Assembly (NCBI GenBank): GCA_026985435.1
Contig: JALSQL010000094.1
Location: 1 to 9,975, forward strand
Source of the DNA: Acidilobaceae archaeon
GTDB taxonomy: Archaea > Thermoproteota > Thermoprotei_A > Sulfolobales > Acidilobaceae
Length of the DNA: 9,975 nt
Reading direction: 5' to 3'
Part shown: positions 1-6,193 of the stretch, piece after piece
How the letters are laid out: each line of letters opens with the position of its first letter
Numbering within the stretch: the first letter of the stretch is position 1
Position numbers and translations under genes: made by a program
Notes under the pieces: model-generated
Seen by the model: only the letters and a program-made list of their open reading frames with translations
What the model was told of the DNA's origin: nothing
The model's database searches: none

Positions 1-1
1 C

Positions 2-244
2 CCCATAGCGGAGGACACCGCCTCGGCCTACTCAGCGATACGCAAAGCACCACCAGAAGAGAGGAACGAGATAGCCAGAAAAATGATAGCAAGCTTCGAA
101 CCCCTATTCCTGGCAGCACCGCACGTAGAGAAGATGGTGCACACAATACTCGCCACCAGCCGGGGGGCGCTGATACCCCGGGAGAAACACGAAAACTTCA
201 TAAAACATCTGGAAAGGACGCAGATAAGGAGGGCGCTAGAATAG
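2..244 (+). CDS. Unrecognised protein, C-terminal fragment (80 residues visible)
   Basis: An open frame enters from the left edge and ends at TAG 242-244, so only the C-terminal 80 residues are visible and the start lies outside the window. The fragment looks soluble, helical and charged: an acidic and basic stretch around residues 14-30 (APPEERNEIARKM), a short hydrophobic patch (FEPLFLAA), and a basic tail ending in RRALE. I see no catalytic motif and do not recognise a family. Codon use favours A-ending codons (ATA, GCA, CCA, AAA, GAA), and the G+C, about 55 % by hand count over bases 1-240, is clearly below that of genes to the right. It converges on the HTH gene with about 105 bases between the two stops. 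It is judged a real gene because codon choice is consistent and the frame is uninterrupted, but this is a short fragment. Confidence 0.5.
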   Translation, partial: PIAEDTASAYSAIRKAPPEERNEIARKMIASFEPLFLAAPHVEKMVHTILATSRGALIPREKHENFIKHLERTQIRRALE

Positions 245-330
245 GAAAACAAACAACAGCAGCCAAAACTTAAGCCTCATCGGTGCCGGTGCCAACGTCA
301 CCCATACTATCCACCCCAAACAATATATGC

Positions 331-349
331 ACACAGAAGTATAAAAGGG
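331..349 (-). terminator. Possible U-tract terminator of the HTH gene
   Basis: Directly after the TAA stop (350-352) the - strand reads CCCTTTTATACTTCTG, a short T-rich stretch with four consecutive T's at 343-346. Archaeal termination can rely on such U-tracts without a hairpin. The tract is short, so this is a weak call. The rest of 245-349 holds no gene that I can see. On the + strand the same bases spell a TATA-like GTATAAAAGG. Confidence 0.25.
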
Positions 350-1063
350 TTACTCGAACTCCCTAAGCCTGCCAACAATCTCCCCCGGCTCGAGGGTGGT
401 CGTAACAAGCACAACCTTCTCCTTCTCAGCAATCCTCTGCGCCACAAAGTCCGGGTGGTCAATACCCACGAGAACCACCATCTCCGGCACGAAGTCAGAG
501 CAGAACCTCCCAATCTTCACCGCAATCATAGGCGACCGCCCCGTAGTGACGCCCGTAAACACGAGCGCCCGCCTGGGGGTGGAGCCGAAGAGCTTCATGT
601 ACTCCCGGGAGCTGACCTCAGTTATAGTCTTAATGGAGTCGATGAGGGTGTAGCCGAAGAGCATGGTGTTGGGGAGCAGCTGCTCGTTGGCGAAAACCCT
701 CCCCTCCACCCTCTCGACAAACTCGCTGGCAGGAATCCCCGTGTAGAACTCGTGGACCTCGAAGGGCGCCTCCTCGTAGCCCCTCACAAGCTGCCTCTCA
801 AGGTGCCTAACAATCCTCCCGCCCCGAGACCGGTCAATCTCTATGAGCGCCTGGACGAACCTCCTCACCACACTAATCCCCGGGCTCTTCCTCCTCCCAC
901 TCTCATAGTCAGATATGGTGGAGGGGGATATGCCGAGGTGGCTGGCCAGCTCGCTCTGGCTGATGCCGAAGAGCTCCCTCCACTTCCTCATAGAGGACCC
1001 GGGGTCCCTGGAGAGGGATATCTCCCCCGCGATAATGAGGGCCAGCTTCTCCACAATAAACAT
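350..1063 (-). CDS. Archaeal XRE-family HTH transcriptional regulator
   Basis: This 237-residue protein is a DNA-binding regulator with an N-terminal Cro/C1-type (XRE) helix-turn-helix at about residues 24-78. The helices can be read directly: RKWRELFGISQSELASHLG, then ISPSTISDYESGRRK as recognition helix and wing. Residues 95-237 form a separate alpha/beta domain with hydrophobic strands (RRALVFTGVT, MVVLVGIDHP, KVVLVTTTL), probably for ligand binding or oligomerisation. The two-domain plan and length resemble the archaeal predicted-regulator family COG1709; that assignment is from memory of the family, not a search. ATG 1061-1063 is preferred because a TATA-like TTTTTAT lies 16-22 bases upstream, which fits a leaderless transcript starting near the ATG, and because no SD is present. 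The gene is preceded on the same strand by a frameshifted gene whose stop is 45 bases away. The palindrome in the promoter suggests autoregulation. Confidence 0.9.
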   Translation of the reverse strand: MFIVEKLALIIAGEISLSRDPGSSMRKWRELFGISQSELASHLGISPSTISDYESGRRKSPGISVVRRFVQALIEIDRSRGGRIVRHLERQLVRGYEEAPFEVHEFYTGIPASEFVERVEGRVFANEQLLPNTMLFGYTLIDSIKTITEVSSREYMKLFGSTPRRALVFTGVTTGRSPMIAVKIGRFCSDFVPEMVVLVGIDHPDFVAQRIAEKEKVVLVTTTLEPGEIVGRLREFE

Positions 1064-1074
1064 TGGGGGGCGAA

Positions 1075-1095
1075 GCCAATAAAAAGGCGATCGCC
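1075..1095 (-). promoter_or_regulatory. Promoter of the HTH gene with palindromic operator candidate
   Basis: On the - strand the order is GGCGATCGCC (1086-1095, a perfect 10-bp palindrome), immediately followed by CTTTTTATTGG, a TATA-like box at about 1079-1085, and then the ATG at 1063. The palindrome occupies the place where archaeal TFB contacts the BRE, so a protein bound there would block the promoter. The TATA box is seen directly; the operator role is inferred from position and symmetry. Confidence 0.55.
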
Positions 1096-1108
1096 GAACC
1101 CGGGAACG

Positions 1109-1544
1109 TCAAATGTTAACCACCTCACCCCGGAGCCTCCTAACAAGGGAGTCAACCTCCGGGATGAGGCCCGAGTCCTGGAAGACCACCTTGAACAGCC
1201 CGTGCTCCGGCCTGTAGGTGAGGGTGAACCGGGGCGACTCGACAACGTAGCCGCTACCGTAGGCCCCGAGGTACCTCCCCACCGCAGCCGCCACCCTGCT
1301 CCCCGGCAGCCTAACCGTGAACGGGTCCACCAGCACACCACCCACCGACTCCTCCCCGTCGAAGAGCCCGTCGAGGACGTGGTACTTGTAGTCCCTGTAC
1401 CCCTCTCAAAGAAAACCTCCATATCGTCCAGCCTAGCCCTGTAGGCCCGGGAGGGCTCCAGCACAGCCTCATACCTAGCATTGGCATCCTTAACGGTCGG
1501 GAGGAGCTCCTGCTCCCTAACGTAATCCCCACTAGGCCCTCCAC
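1109..1544 (-). pseudogene. Frameshifted small hypothetical gene (about 140 residues if restored)
   Basis: Three overlapping frames on the - strand read as one protein. The C-terminal part (1109-1405; ends VVNI and TGA) begins in YRDYKYHVLDGLFDGEE but is preceded in frame by TGA at 1406-1408 and has no start codon before a GTG deep inside. The middle part, in another frame, reads DYVREQELLPTVKDANARYE and then LDDMEVFFERG. The two meet at a GGGG run (1400-1403), where one extra G would give a continuous protein. The middle frame also has no usable start, whereas a third frame supplies GTG at 1530-1532, with GGAGGG (1537-1542) 4 bases before it, or GTG at 1542-1544. One extra G in the GGG run near 1516-1518 would join these. 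The restored protein would have a charged helical N-terminal half and a beta-rich C-terminal half; I do not recognise its family. It could be a true pseudogene or the product of undercalled G homopolymers. The 5' end is uncertain. Confidence 0.6.
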
Positions 1545-1618
1545 GTGAGGCCGCTAGATCGACGCGCTGGGGTGCGTTAGAGCAGAGATTCCCTTTTGAG
1601 AGCGACCGGAGCCCCTGG

Positions 1619-1975
1619 CTAGGCGGCGCCCACCCTGTGTGCGAGCCTCGCTATCAGGCCGCCCAGGAGGCCGCCGGCGCCGTTGAGCGCCGCTATTATG
1701 AGGAAGACCCACCATATCGCCGGGCTCGCCAGCAGCCCGGCCAGCAGCCCGGCGGGCCCGGCCAGCGCTGATAGCCCGGCCACTAGGGCGATTGACACCA
1801 GGGCGCCCCCCACCACGCCTGAGAGTATCCCGGCCTTGAGGCCCCTCCAGGGCGCCCCGGCCACCCAGCCCGCCGCCGCGCCCGCGATGAGGGCGCCGAT
1901 GGGGTGGGCCCAGCCCAGTAGGAGGTCCAGGATCGCGCCCACGATGACCGCCGCCGCGAGGCCCAAGGGGTGCAC
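1619..1975 (-). CDS. Small glycine-rich four-helix membrane protein (DUF5518-like)
   Basis: The 118-residue product is almost wholly hydrophobic and rich in Gly and Ala. Probable membrane segments are at about residues 3-20, 25-41, 48-70 and 75-107 (AIWWVFLIIAALNGAGG within the last), the last long enough for one helix plus a glycine-rich re-entrant part. The only charged stretch between segments (WRGLKAG, about 43-49) and the end (RLAHRVGAA) are basic, which suggests these lie in the cytoplasm. Small archaeal membrane proteins of the DUF5518 type have this repeated Gly-rich hairpin character; the link is by general appearance, not a search. The start is GTG 1973-1975; a TTTA element about 25-28 bases upstream suits a leaderless transcript, while SD support is poor. 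It is divergent from the radical SAM gene across a structured intergenic region and ends 75 bases before the frameshifted gene. No function can be given beyond a membrane location. Confidence 0.7.
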   Translation of the reverse strand: MHPLGLAAAVIVGAILDLLLGWAHPIGALIAGAAAGWVAGAPWRGLKAGILSGVVGGALVSIALVAGLSALAGPAGLLAGLLASPAIWWVFLIIAALNGAGGLLGGLIARLAHRVGAA

Positions 1976-1997
1976 CCTCAGGCTCTGGGTTGTCGGG

Positions 1998-2005
1998 GGT
2001 AAAGT
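1998..2005 (-). promoter_or_regulatory. Weak TATA-like element for the small membrane protein gene
   Basis: The - strand reads TACTTTACC here, with TTTA at 2000-2003, about 25-28 bases before the GTG start. The spacing fits a leaderless archaeal promoter, but the box is a poor match to the usual TTTAWA-type consensus. Confidence 0.3.
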
Positions 2006-2009
2006 AGGG

Positions 2010-2111
2010 GGAGGGGCGCCCCCGCTGCGCGCCCAGCCTCACCCCGCAGGCCCGCGCAGGCGCCTCTGGCGGCGGTGTCGGCTGGGCGGGGAACGCGGGG
2101 GCGCCCCCTCC
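2010..2111. repeat. Long nested inverted repeat (100-base hairpin potential)
   Basis: Bases 2013-2025 pair without mismatch with 2095-2107 (13 bp; arms GGGGCGCCCCCGC and its complement), and the stem extends by 3 bp beyond a one-base bulge (2010-2012 with 2109-2111). Inside it, after an internal loop (2026-2029 / 2089-2094), bases 2030-2038 (CGCCCAGCC) pair perfectly with 2080-2088, and CACC 2040-2043 can pair with GGTG 2074-2077. Each outer arm also contains GGGGCGCCCC, which is self-complementary, so other folds are possible. It lies between divergent genes and is outside both coding frames. It could be a structured leader or small RNA on either strand, a protein-binding site, or a product of very high G+C. 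Confidence 0.45.
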
Positions 2112-2113
2112 GG

Positions 2114-2184
2114 GGTGGTGTGGTGGGTGCGGGTTTATCTCGTGTTGTCGCCCACGCTCGTGGGCCTGGTTGGTGGTGTGGTGG
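2114..2184 (+). repeat. Duplicated 13-base GT-rich element flanking a 16-base palindrome
   Basis: GGTGGTGTGGTGG occurs at 2114-2126 and again, identical, at 2172-2184, with starts 58 bases apart. Each copy is followed within a few bases by a TATA-like TTTA (2134-2137 and 2188-2191). Midway between lies GCCCACG-CT-CGTGGGC (2150-2165), an inverted repeat of 7 + 7 bases with a 2-base centre. The arrangement suggests a duplicated promoter block or paired activator sites around an operator for the downstream radical SAM gene; that role is inferred. Confidence 0.5.
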
Positions 2185-2186
2185 TT

Positions 2187-2235
2187 GTTTAATGGATATA
2201 AGCCCCGGCGGGCCTGTTGAAGGTTTAGAGGGTGA
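2187..2235 (+). promoter_or_regulatory. Promoter and ribosome binding site of the radical SAM gene
   Basis: GGATATAAG (2194-2202) is a good archaeal TATA box. A transcript starting about 26 bases later (near 2225) would carry a short leader containing GAGGGTGA (2228-2235), a strong match to the SD of archaeal 16S rRNA (GGAGGTGAT), 5 bases before ATG 2241. This spacing decides the start in favour of ATG 2241 over the in-frame GTG 2232, which lies inside the SD itself. A second TTTA just upstream (2188-2191) may be an alternative box. Confidence 0.65.
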
Positions 2236-2240
2236 CGCTT

Positions 2241-3830
2241 ATGCTGGGGCTCCCGGCGGGCCTGAGGCCCGGCCACGCCCGCAGGAGGCCCAGGGAGCCT
2301 CTCAGGGTTGACTTCGTGATATCGACCGACAGGTGCCTGGTGAGCCACCACCATGGGAGGGTGTTCCTGGGCTTCGCGGCCACGGGGCCGGCACTCGGGG
2401 TCCCGGAGAGGGTGTGGAGGTGGATAGCCTGCCCGGCGCCGGGGGTTGACAGGCATGGGAGGCCGAGGTTCGCCCCCTACGGGCTTAGGAAGATAGAGGC
2501 GGCGCTGCAGGAGGCCGGGTTCGAGGCGCACGTGATAGACCCGGACTATGTGGGCTACTACGTGACCCACGGCGCGAGGGCGCTGCTGGTCGGGCACCAC
2601 GACTTCTTCGCCTTCGGGCCCCCCAGCAACGAGTGGTGGCTCATAACCGGTAGGGAGCCGGTCAACAGGAGGAGCTTCATATCATTCATAAGCATGCCGG
2701 AGATCTGGGAGGCAAAGAGGCGGCGGGGCCTCAGGGTGATCGTCGGGGGCCCCGCGGTCTGGCAGTGGGAGGCGTGGCCGGAGGCTAGGAGGAGGTGGCC
2801 CGTAGACACCCTCGTGGAGGGCGAGGCCGAGAAGGTAGTGGTGGAGCTCGCGGAGAGGGTGCTCGAGGGCGGGGAGCTGCCGGCCAAGGTCGTGGTGCCC
2901 CCCGGGGAGAGCCCGGCGATAGAGGAGATACCCGAGATAAGGGCCCCCGCCAGCGGGGGCCTAGTTGAGATTATGAGGGGATGCCCGCGCGGCTGCAAGT
3001 TCTGCAGCGTCACCCTGAGGCCCCTGAGGTTCATGCCGCTCGAGAGGATAGAGAGGGAGGTCCTAGTGAACCTCAGGGGAGGCTCGGGCACGATAACCCT
3101 CCACAGCGAGGACGTGCTACTCTACGGCGCCGACGTGGTCAGGCCGAGGGCGGAGCCCCTAGTGAGGCTCCACGAGACGGTCGCCCGCCACCTCGAGAGG
3201 TTCGAGGCCGGCTTCTCGTGGAGCCACGCGAGCCTGGCTGCTGTGAAGTACGCCGAGGAGCACGGGAGGGCTGTGTCTAGGATAGCGGAGATCATACTAG
3301 ACGGCGACGTCCGCAGGTTCTTCGGGGTCGAGGTAGGCATCGAGACCGGGAGCCCCAGGCTGGCGGCGAGGATAATGCCAGCCAAGGCGGCCCCCTACAG
3401 GGTCGAGGAGTGGCCCCAGGTGGTGGAGGACGCCTTCTCGATCCTCGCGGATAACAACATAATACCGGCGGCCACCTTCATACTAGGCCTCCCCGGCGAG
3501 ACGGAGGAGGACGTGTACAAGACCATAGACCTGATAGAGAGGCTGAAGCCCTACCCCAGCCTGATAGTGCCCATGTTCTTCGTCCCCATGGGCGCGCTCA
3601 GGGACGCCGAGGCCTTCAGGAGGAGCCACCTGAAGCCATACCACGTCGAGGCCATGCTGGCGGCGGCGAGGCACACCATCCGCTGGGCGAGGAGGATAAT
3701 GGAGATGGGCTACCTCCGCGGCCCCCACGCCGCGCCCCTCAGGCTGGCCCTGGCCGCCTTCATACACTACGCCGAGAGGAAGATAGAGGCGGCGGCGAGG
3801 CAGCTCACACCGGAGGCCCCGGCGGCCTAG
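2241..3830 (+). CDS. Cobalamin-binding-type radical SAM enzyme (COG1032-like)
   Basis: The 529-residue protein carries the radical SAM iron-sulfur motif CPRGCKFC, with C248, C252 and C255 in CxxxCxxC spacing, so it should bind a 4Fe-4S cluster and cleave S-adenosylmethionine. The N-terminal 200 or so residues have the layout of the B12-binding domain found in this group: APYGLRKIEAALQEAGF, then a Rossmann strand VIVGGPAVWQ and DTLVEGEAEKVV. The cobalamin-ligating DxHxxG is not obvious, which is common among B12 radical SAM proteins. Later core motifs are FFGVEVGIETGSPRLA (about 360-375) and ILGLPGETEEDV (414-425). The C-terminal 90 residues are basic and helical. Such enzymes often methylate unreactive carbon or phosphorus, or modify lipids, cofactors, peptides or RNA; no substrate can be read here. 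The gene stands alone, divergent from a small membrane protein and convergent with an ABC transporter. The start is ATG 2241, chosen by its SD. Confidence 0.93.
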   Translation: MLGLPAGLRPGHARRRPREPLRVDFVISTDRCLVSHHHGRVFLGFAATGPALGVPERVWRWIACPAPGVDRHGRPRFAPYGLRKIEAALQEAGFEAHVIDPDYVGYYVTHGARALLVGHHDFFAFGPPSNEWWLITGREPVNRRSFISFISMPEIWEAKRRRGLRVIVGGPAVWQWEAWPEARRRWPVDTLVEGEAEKVVVELAERVLEGGELPAKVVVPPGESPAIEEIPEIRAPASGGLVEIMRGCPRGCKFCSVTLRPLRFMPLERIEREVLVNLRGGSGTITLHSEDVLLYGADVVRPRAEPLVRLHETVARHLERFEAGFSWSHASLAAVKYAEEHGRAVSRIAEIILDGDVRRFFGVEVGIETGSPRLAARIMPAKAAPYRVEEWPQVVEDAFSILADNNIIPAATFILGLPGETEEDVYKTIDLIERLKPYPSLIVPMFFVPMGALRDAEAFRRSHLKPYHVEAMLAAARHTIRWARRIMEMGYLRGPHAAPLRLALAAFIHYAERKIEAAARQLTPEAPAA

Positions 3831-3846
3831 GGAGCCGGCTACTCCC
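3830..3846. terminator. Small stem-loop at a convergent gene junction
   Basis: GGGAG (3830-3834) and CTCCC (3842-3846) can pair around a 7-base loop. The element spans the 8-base gap between the stops of the radical SAM gene and the ABC permease, so it could act on both transcripts. No T-tract follows on either strand, so function as a terminator is doubtful; it may be chance. Confidence 0.2.
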
Positions 3847-6193
3847 GCAGGAGGCCCACCACATCCAGCCTCCTAAGGTACGCCGCGACGACGGCGGCGA
3901 GGCTAACGTAGGCTGCAGAGAGGCCAGCGGCGGCGGAGGCGCCGGCCAGCAGCGAGGGCTCCAGGCTGGGAGGGTAGTAGCCCACCACCGGCGCGACCCT
4001 AACGGCGACCACGCCAGCCGCCAGGCGGGCCCAGGCCAGGGCTAGGGGCGAGGCCAGCAGGGTTGACGCCGCGAGCTGCACGAGCTGCGAGGCCAGCAGG
4101 GCGCGGCTGGGGGCGCCCAGAGCCAGGAGGGCGGCGTACTCCCTCGACCTCGACGCCACGTCGGCCAAGGCCAGCCCCGCCAGGGCAGCCCCGGCGGCTA
4201 GGCCAGCGATGGCTGATAGGGTAGCCTGCACCGCGAGGAGCACGCTGGCTACGTTGCGCAGGCTGGCGGCGATATCGCCGCCCGTCTCCACCCTTAGGGG
4301 CGTCAGCCACCCCGTGGCGAGGAGCCTCTCCTGGAGGAGCCTAGCAGCCCCCTCGGGGGCCTCGAGCGCCAGGGTGCACCCGCTGGCGCCGGGCTCCGAG
4401 GAGAAGAGCCCCCCAGCCCCGGGGCTGGCCAGGACGTAGAAGCCCCTGTTTAGGGGCGTGTCGGCGAGCCCGACGATCCTCAGGGTTACACTCTCGCCGG
4501 AGGGGGCGCGCAGCTCCACCTCGCCGCCCAGCCGGGCGCCCAGGAGGCGGGCCATCTGGACCGACAGCACGGCCTCCCCGGGGCTCCGGGGGTACCTGCC
4601 CTGAGCTAGGGGGAACACTAGGGAGGCGTCACCCCGGATTGGGGCGTAGAACCTGACCGACACCGTCTCGCCCCGCAGCGTGTTCGCCGAGTCCTCGCCG
4701 TAGAGGGCCAGCACGCGGCTCGACAGGTTCGACGCGAGCCTGTAGGCCTCGGCGCATGCTGGGGAGGGCGGGCTGGGCGTTGTGGCGGCCACCGAGAGTA
4801 GCACAACCGACCCGAGCCTCTCCTCCGCGAGGCTAGCCGACGCCTCGAGGCCCGACCTGCTAGAGTCCATGGCAGCGGCGACCCCCCAGGCTATGCTCAG
4901 GGCTAGGATCATGCCAGCCAGCTTCCACCACCTGCCCGCCAGCTCGCGGAGCGCCGCCCTAGCCCAGAGGGGCCCCACACTAGGCCTCCTCGGCGGGGGC
5001 CGGGTGAGGGGTGCCCCGCCGAGCCTCAGGGCGGCCGCCAGGTTCACCCTCAGGGCCGCGGCTAGGGGCGCGAGGGCGCCGAGTAGCGATAGAGCCGCCA
5101 CGGCCAGGGCGGCCCTCGCCAGGGGGCGGGGGTCGAGGTGGAACCCGTACCTCTCAGCGAGGGCCCTCGCCGGCTCGCCGCCGCCGGCCATCATGTGGTA
5201 GTAGAGGTCGTCCGCGAACGCCGCAACCAGCAGGGTGGACGCGGCGACTCCCAGCAGGGCCCTCGCGAGCCAGGGTAGGGTGTAGTACGCCGCGAGCACC
5301 CAGGGCCCGGCGCCCATGGCCCGGAGGGCCGCCGCGGTCCTCAGGTCTCGGAAGACCCCGACAACCCCCACTGCGGCTGGCAGCACGGCCGCCAGCGCCA
5401 GGAAGAGCGAGGCGGGCACCGACAAGAAGCTGGCGCCAGCCCTCACCTGCGCGAGTATCGGGTTGGTCTCGGGCGTGTTGACTATGCTCCCGTACACCCT
5501 CACACCCTCCCTCTCGAGGGCGTCCCGGATCTCCCCCGCCTTGGAGGCGACGTCGAGGCCGGGCTCTAGGGTCGCAGCCACGAGGGCGAGTCCGCTGCCC
5601 CTCATACTCTCGGGGACCTCCCCGAGGAGGAGGGCGTACGGCTGGCCTGCTATCCAGGAGTAGCCCTTGTAGATGCCCGTCACCCGGAGCCTTAGCAGGG
5701 CCGGCCCGCCGCTCGTGTAGACCCGGACCTCGACACTGTCGCCCGGGGCCAGCCGGGCTAGGGGGCCGAGCCTCCCGCCGGCTGTCGCCACCAGGTACAG
5801 CGCCGCCTCCCCCTCCTTGGAGGGCGGCCTCCCCTGGTCGAGGGCCGAGGCTGGGGCCAGCTCGTCTAGCTCGTCAAGAGCTGCTATGGGCACCATCAAG
5901 GTGCTGCCATGGTAGAGTAGCGTGGCCGTGTAGAGGGTTCGGGTGCTGGTGGATGCCACTCCGCCTACCCGCCTGGCGGTGGCCTCCGCTTTGCCGGCCT
6001 GGGCCTCTGGGACTAGGTAGGCTGCGTCGCCGAGGGACTCCCTCATCTGGAGGTAGATGTGGCCCTCCAGGTTCTCGATGGCTAGGCTGGTGAAGCCGTA
6101 CGCGAACATCACCAGGATAACTACGGCGGCCATGGCGGCGGTCTCACCCTTCCTGGCCAGAACCGCCCGGAGGCCGGCCCTCGCCGCCTTCAA
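3839..6193 (-). CDS. FtsX/MacB-type ABC transporter permease, double-module
   Basis: This is the membrane subunit of an ABC transporter, 784 residues from TTG 6191-6193. It has two FtsX-like modules. Module one: membrane helix about 19-38, an extracytoplasmic domain about 40-258, then helices about 260-282, 296-326 and 356-382. Module two: helix about 423-441, an outer domain about 442-645, then helices about 648-677, 692-730 and 748-772. The cytoplasmic FtsX signature appears twice: FRDLRTAAALRAMGAG (281-296) and SRSREYAALLALGAP (681-695). TTG is chosen because it overlaps the ATPase stop as TTGA and gives a basic N-terminus (KAARAGLRAVLARKGE) before helix one; the frame stays open upstream but only as a shadow of the ATPase gene. 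Family relatives extrude lipoproteins, peptides or lipids, or act mechanically on outer domains. The only two cysteines I see, C480 and C606, are both in the second outer domain and could form a disulfide. The substrate is unknown. Confidence 0.9.
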   Translation of the reverse strand: MKAARAGLRAVLARKGETAAMAAVVILVMFAYGFTSLAIENLEGHIYLQMRESLGDAAYLVPEAQAGKAEATARRVGGVASTSTRTLYTATLLYHGSTLMVPIAALDELDELAPASALDQGRPPSKEGEAALYLVATAGGRLGPLARLAPGDSVEVRVYTSGGPALLRLRVTGIYKGYSWIAGQPYALLLGEVPESMRGSGLALVAATLEPGLDVASKAGEIRDALEREGVRVYGSIVNTPETNPILAQVRAGASFLSVPASLFLALAAVLPAAVGVVGVFRDLRTAAALRAMGAGPWVLAAYYTLPWLARALLGVAASTLLVAAFADDLYYHMMAGGGEPARALAERYGFHLDPRPLARAALAVAALSLLGALAPLAAALRVNLAAALRLGGAPLTRPPPRRPSVGPLWARAALRELAGRWWKLAGMILALSIAWGVAAAMDSSRSGLEASASLAEERLGSVVLLSVAATTPSPPSPACAEAYRLASNLSSRVLALYGEDSANTLRGETVSVRFYAPIRGDASLVFPLAQGRYPRSPGEAVLSVQMARLLGARLGGEVELRAPSGESVTLRIVGLADTPLNRGFYVLASPGAGGLFSSEPGASGCTLALEAPEGAARLLQERLLATGWLTPLRVETGGDIAASLRNVASVLLAVQATLSAIAGLAAGAALAGLALADVASRSREYAALLALGAPSRALLASQLVQLAASTLLASPLALAWARLAAGVVAVRVAPVVGYYPPSLEPSLLAGASAAAGLSAAYVSLAAVVAAYLRRLDVVGLLRE

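Noticed and set aside
1395..1412. Programmed -1 frameshifting in the small gene.
   Set aside because: The AGGGGTAC context lacks a canonical slippery heptamer, and a second same-direction shift plus the absence of a start codon in the middle frame favour decay or base-calling error.
455..1444. A long + strand open frame (329 residues) over the HTH and frameshifted genes.
   Set aside because: It is an antisense shadow of the HTH gene, rich in Pro, Arg and His with no recognisable domain, and the opposite strand encodes a clear XRE regulator.
2000..2190. A tRNA or C/D-box RNA gene within the structured intergenic region.
   Set aside because: I could not find a T-arm motif (GGTTCRA), a cloverleaf, or paired C (RTGATGA) and D (CTGA) boxes; the pairing seen is one long hairpin instead.
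2232..2240. GTG 2232 as the start of the radical SAM protein.
   Set aside because: This GTG is part of the Shine-Dalgarno sequence GAGGGTGA, which is ideally spaced for ATG 2241.
1554..2600. A long - strand open frame (348 residues) spanning the small membrane gene, the intergenic structure and the start of the radical SAM gene.
   Set aside because: Low-complexity Gly/Pro/Arg composition typical of open frames in high-GC DNA; it conflicts with two better genes, and its 5' part runs antisense to the radical SAM coding region.
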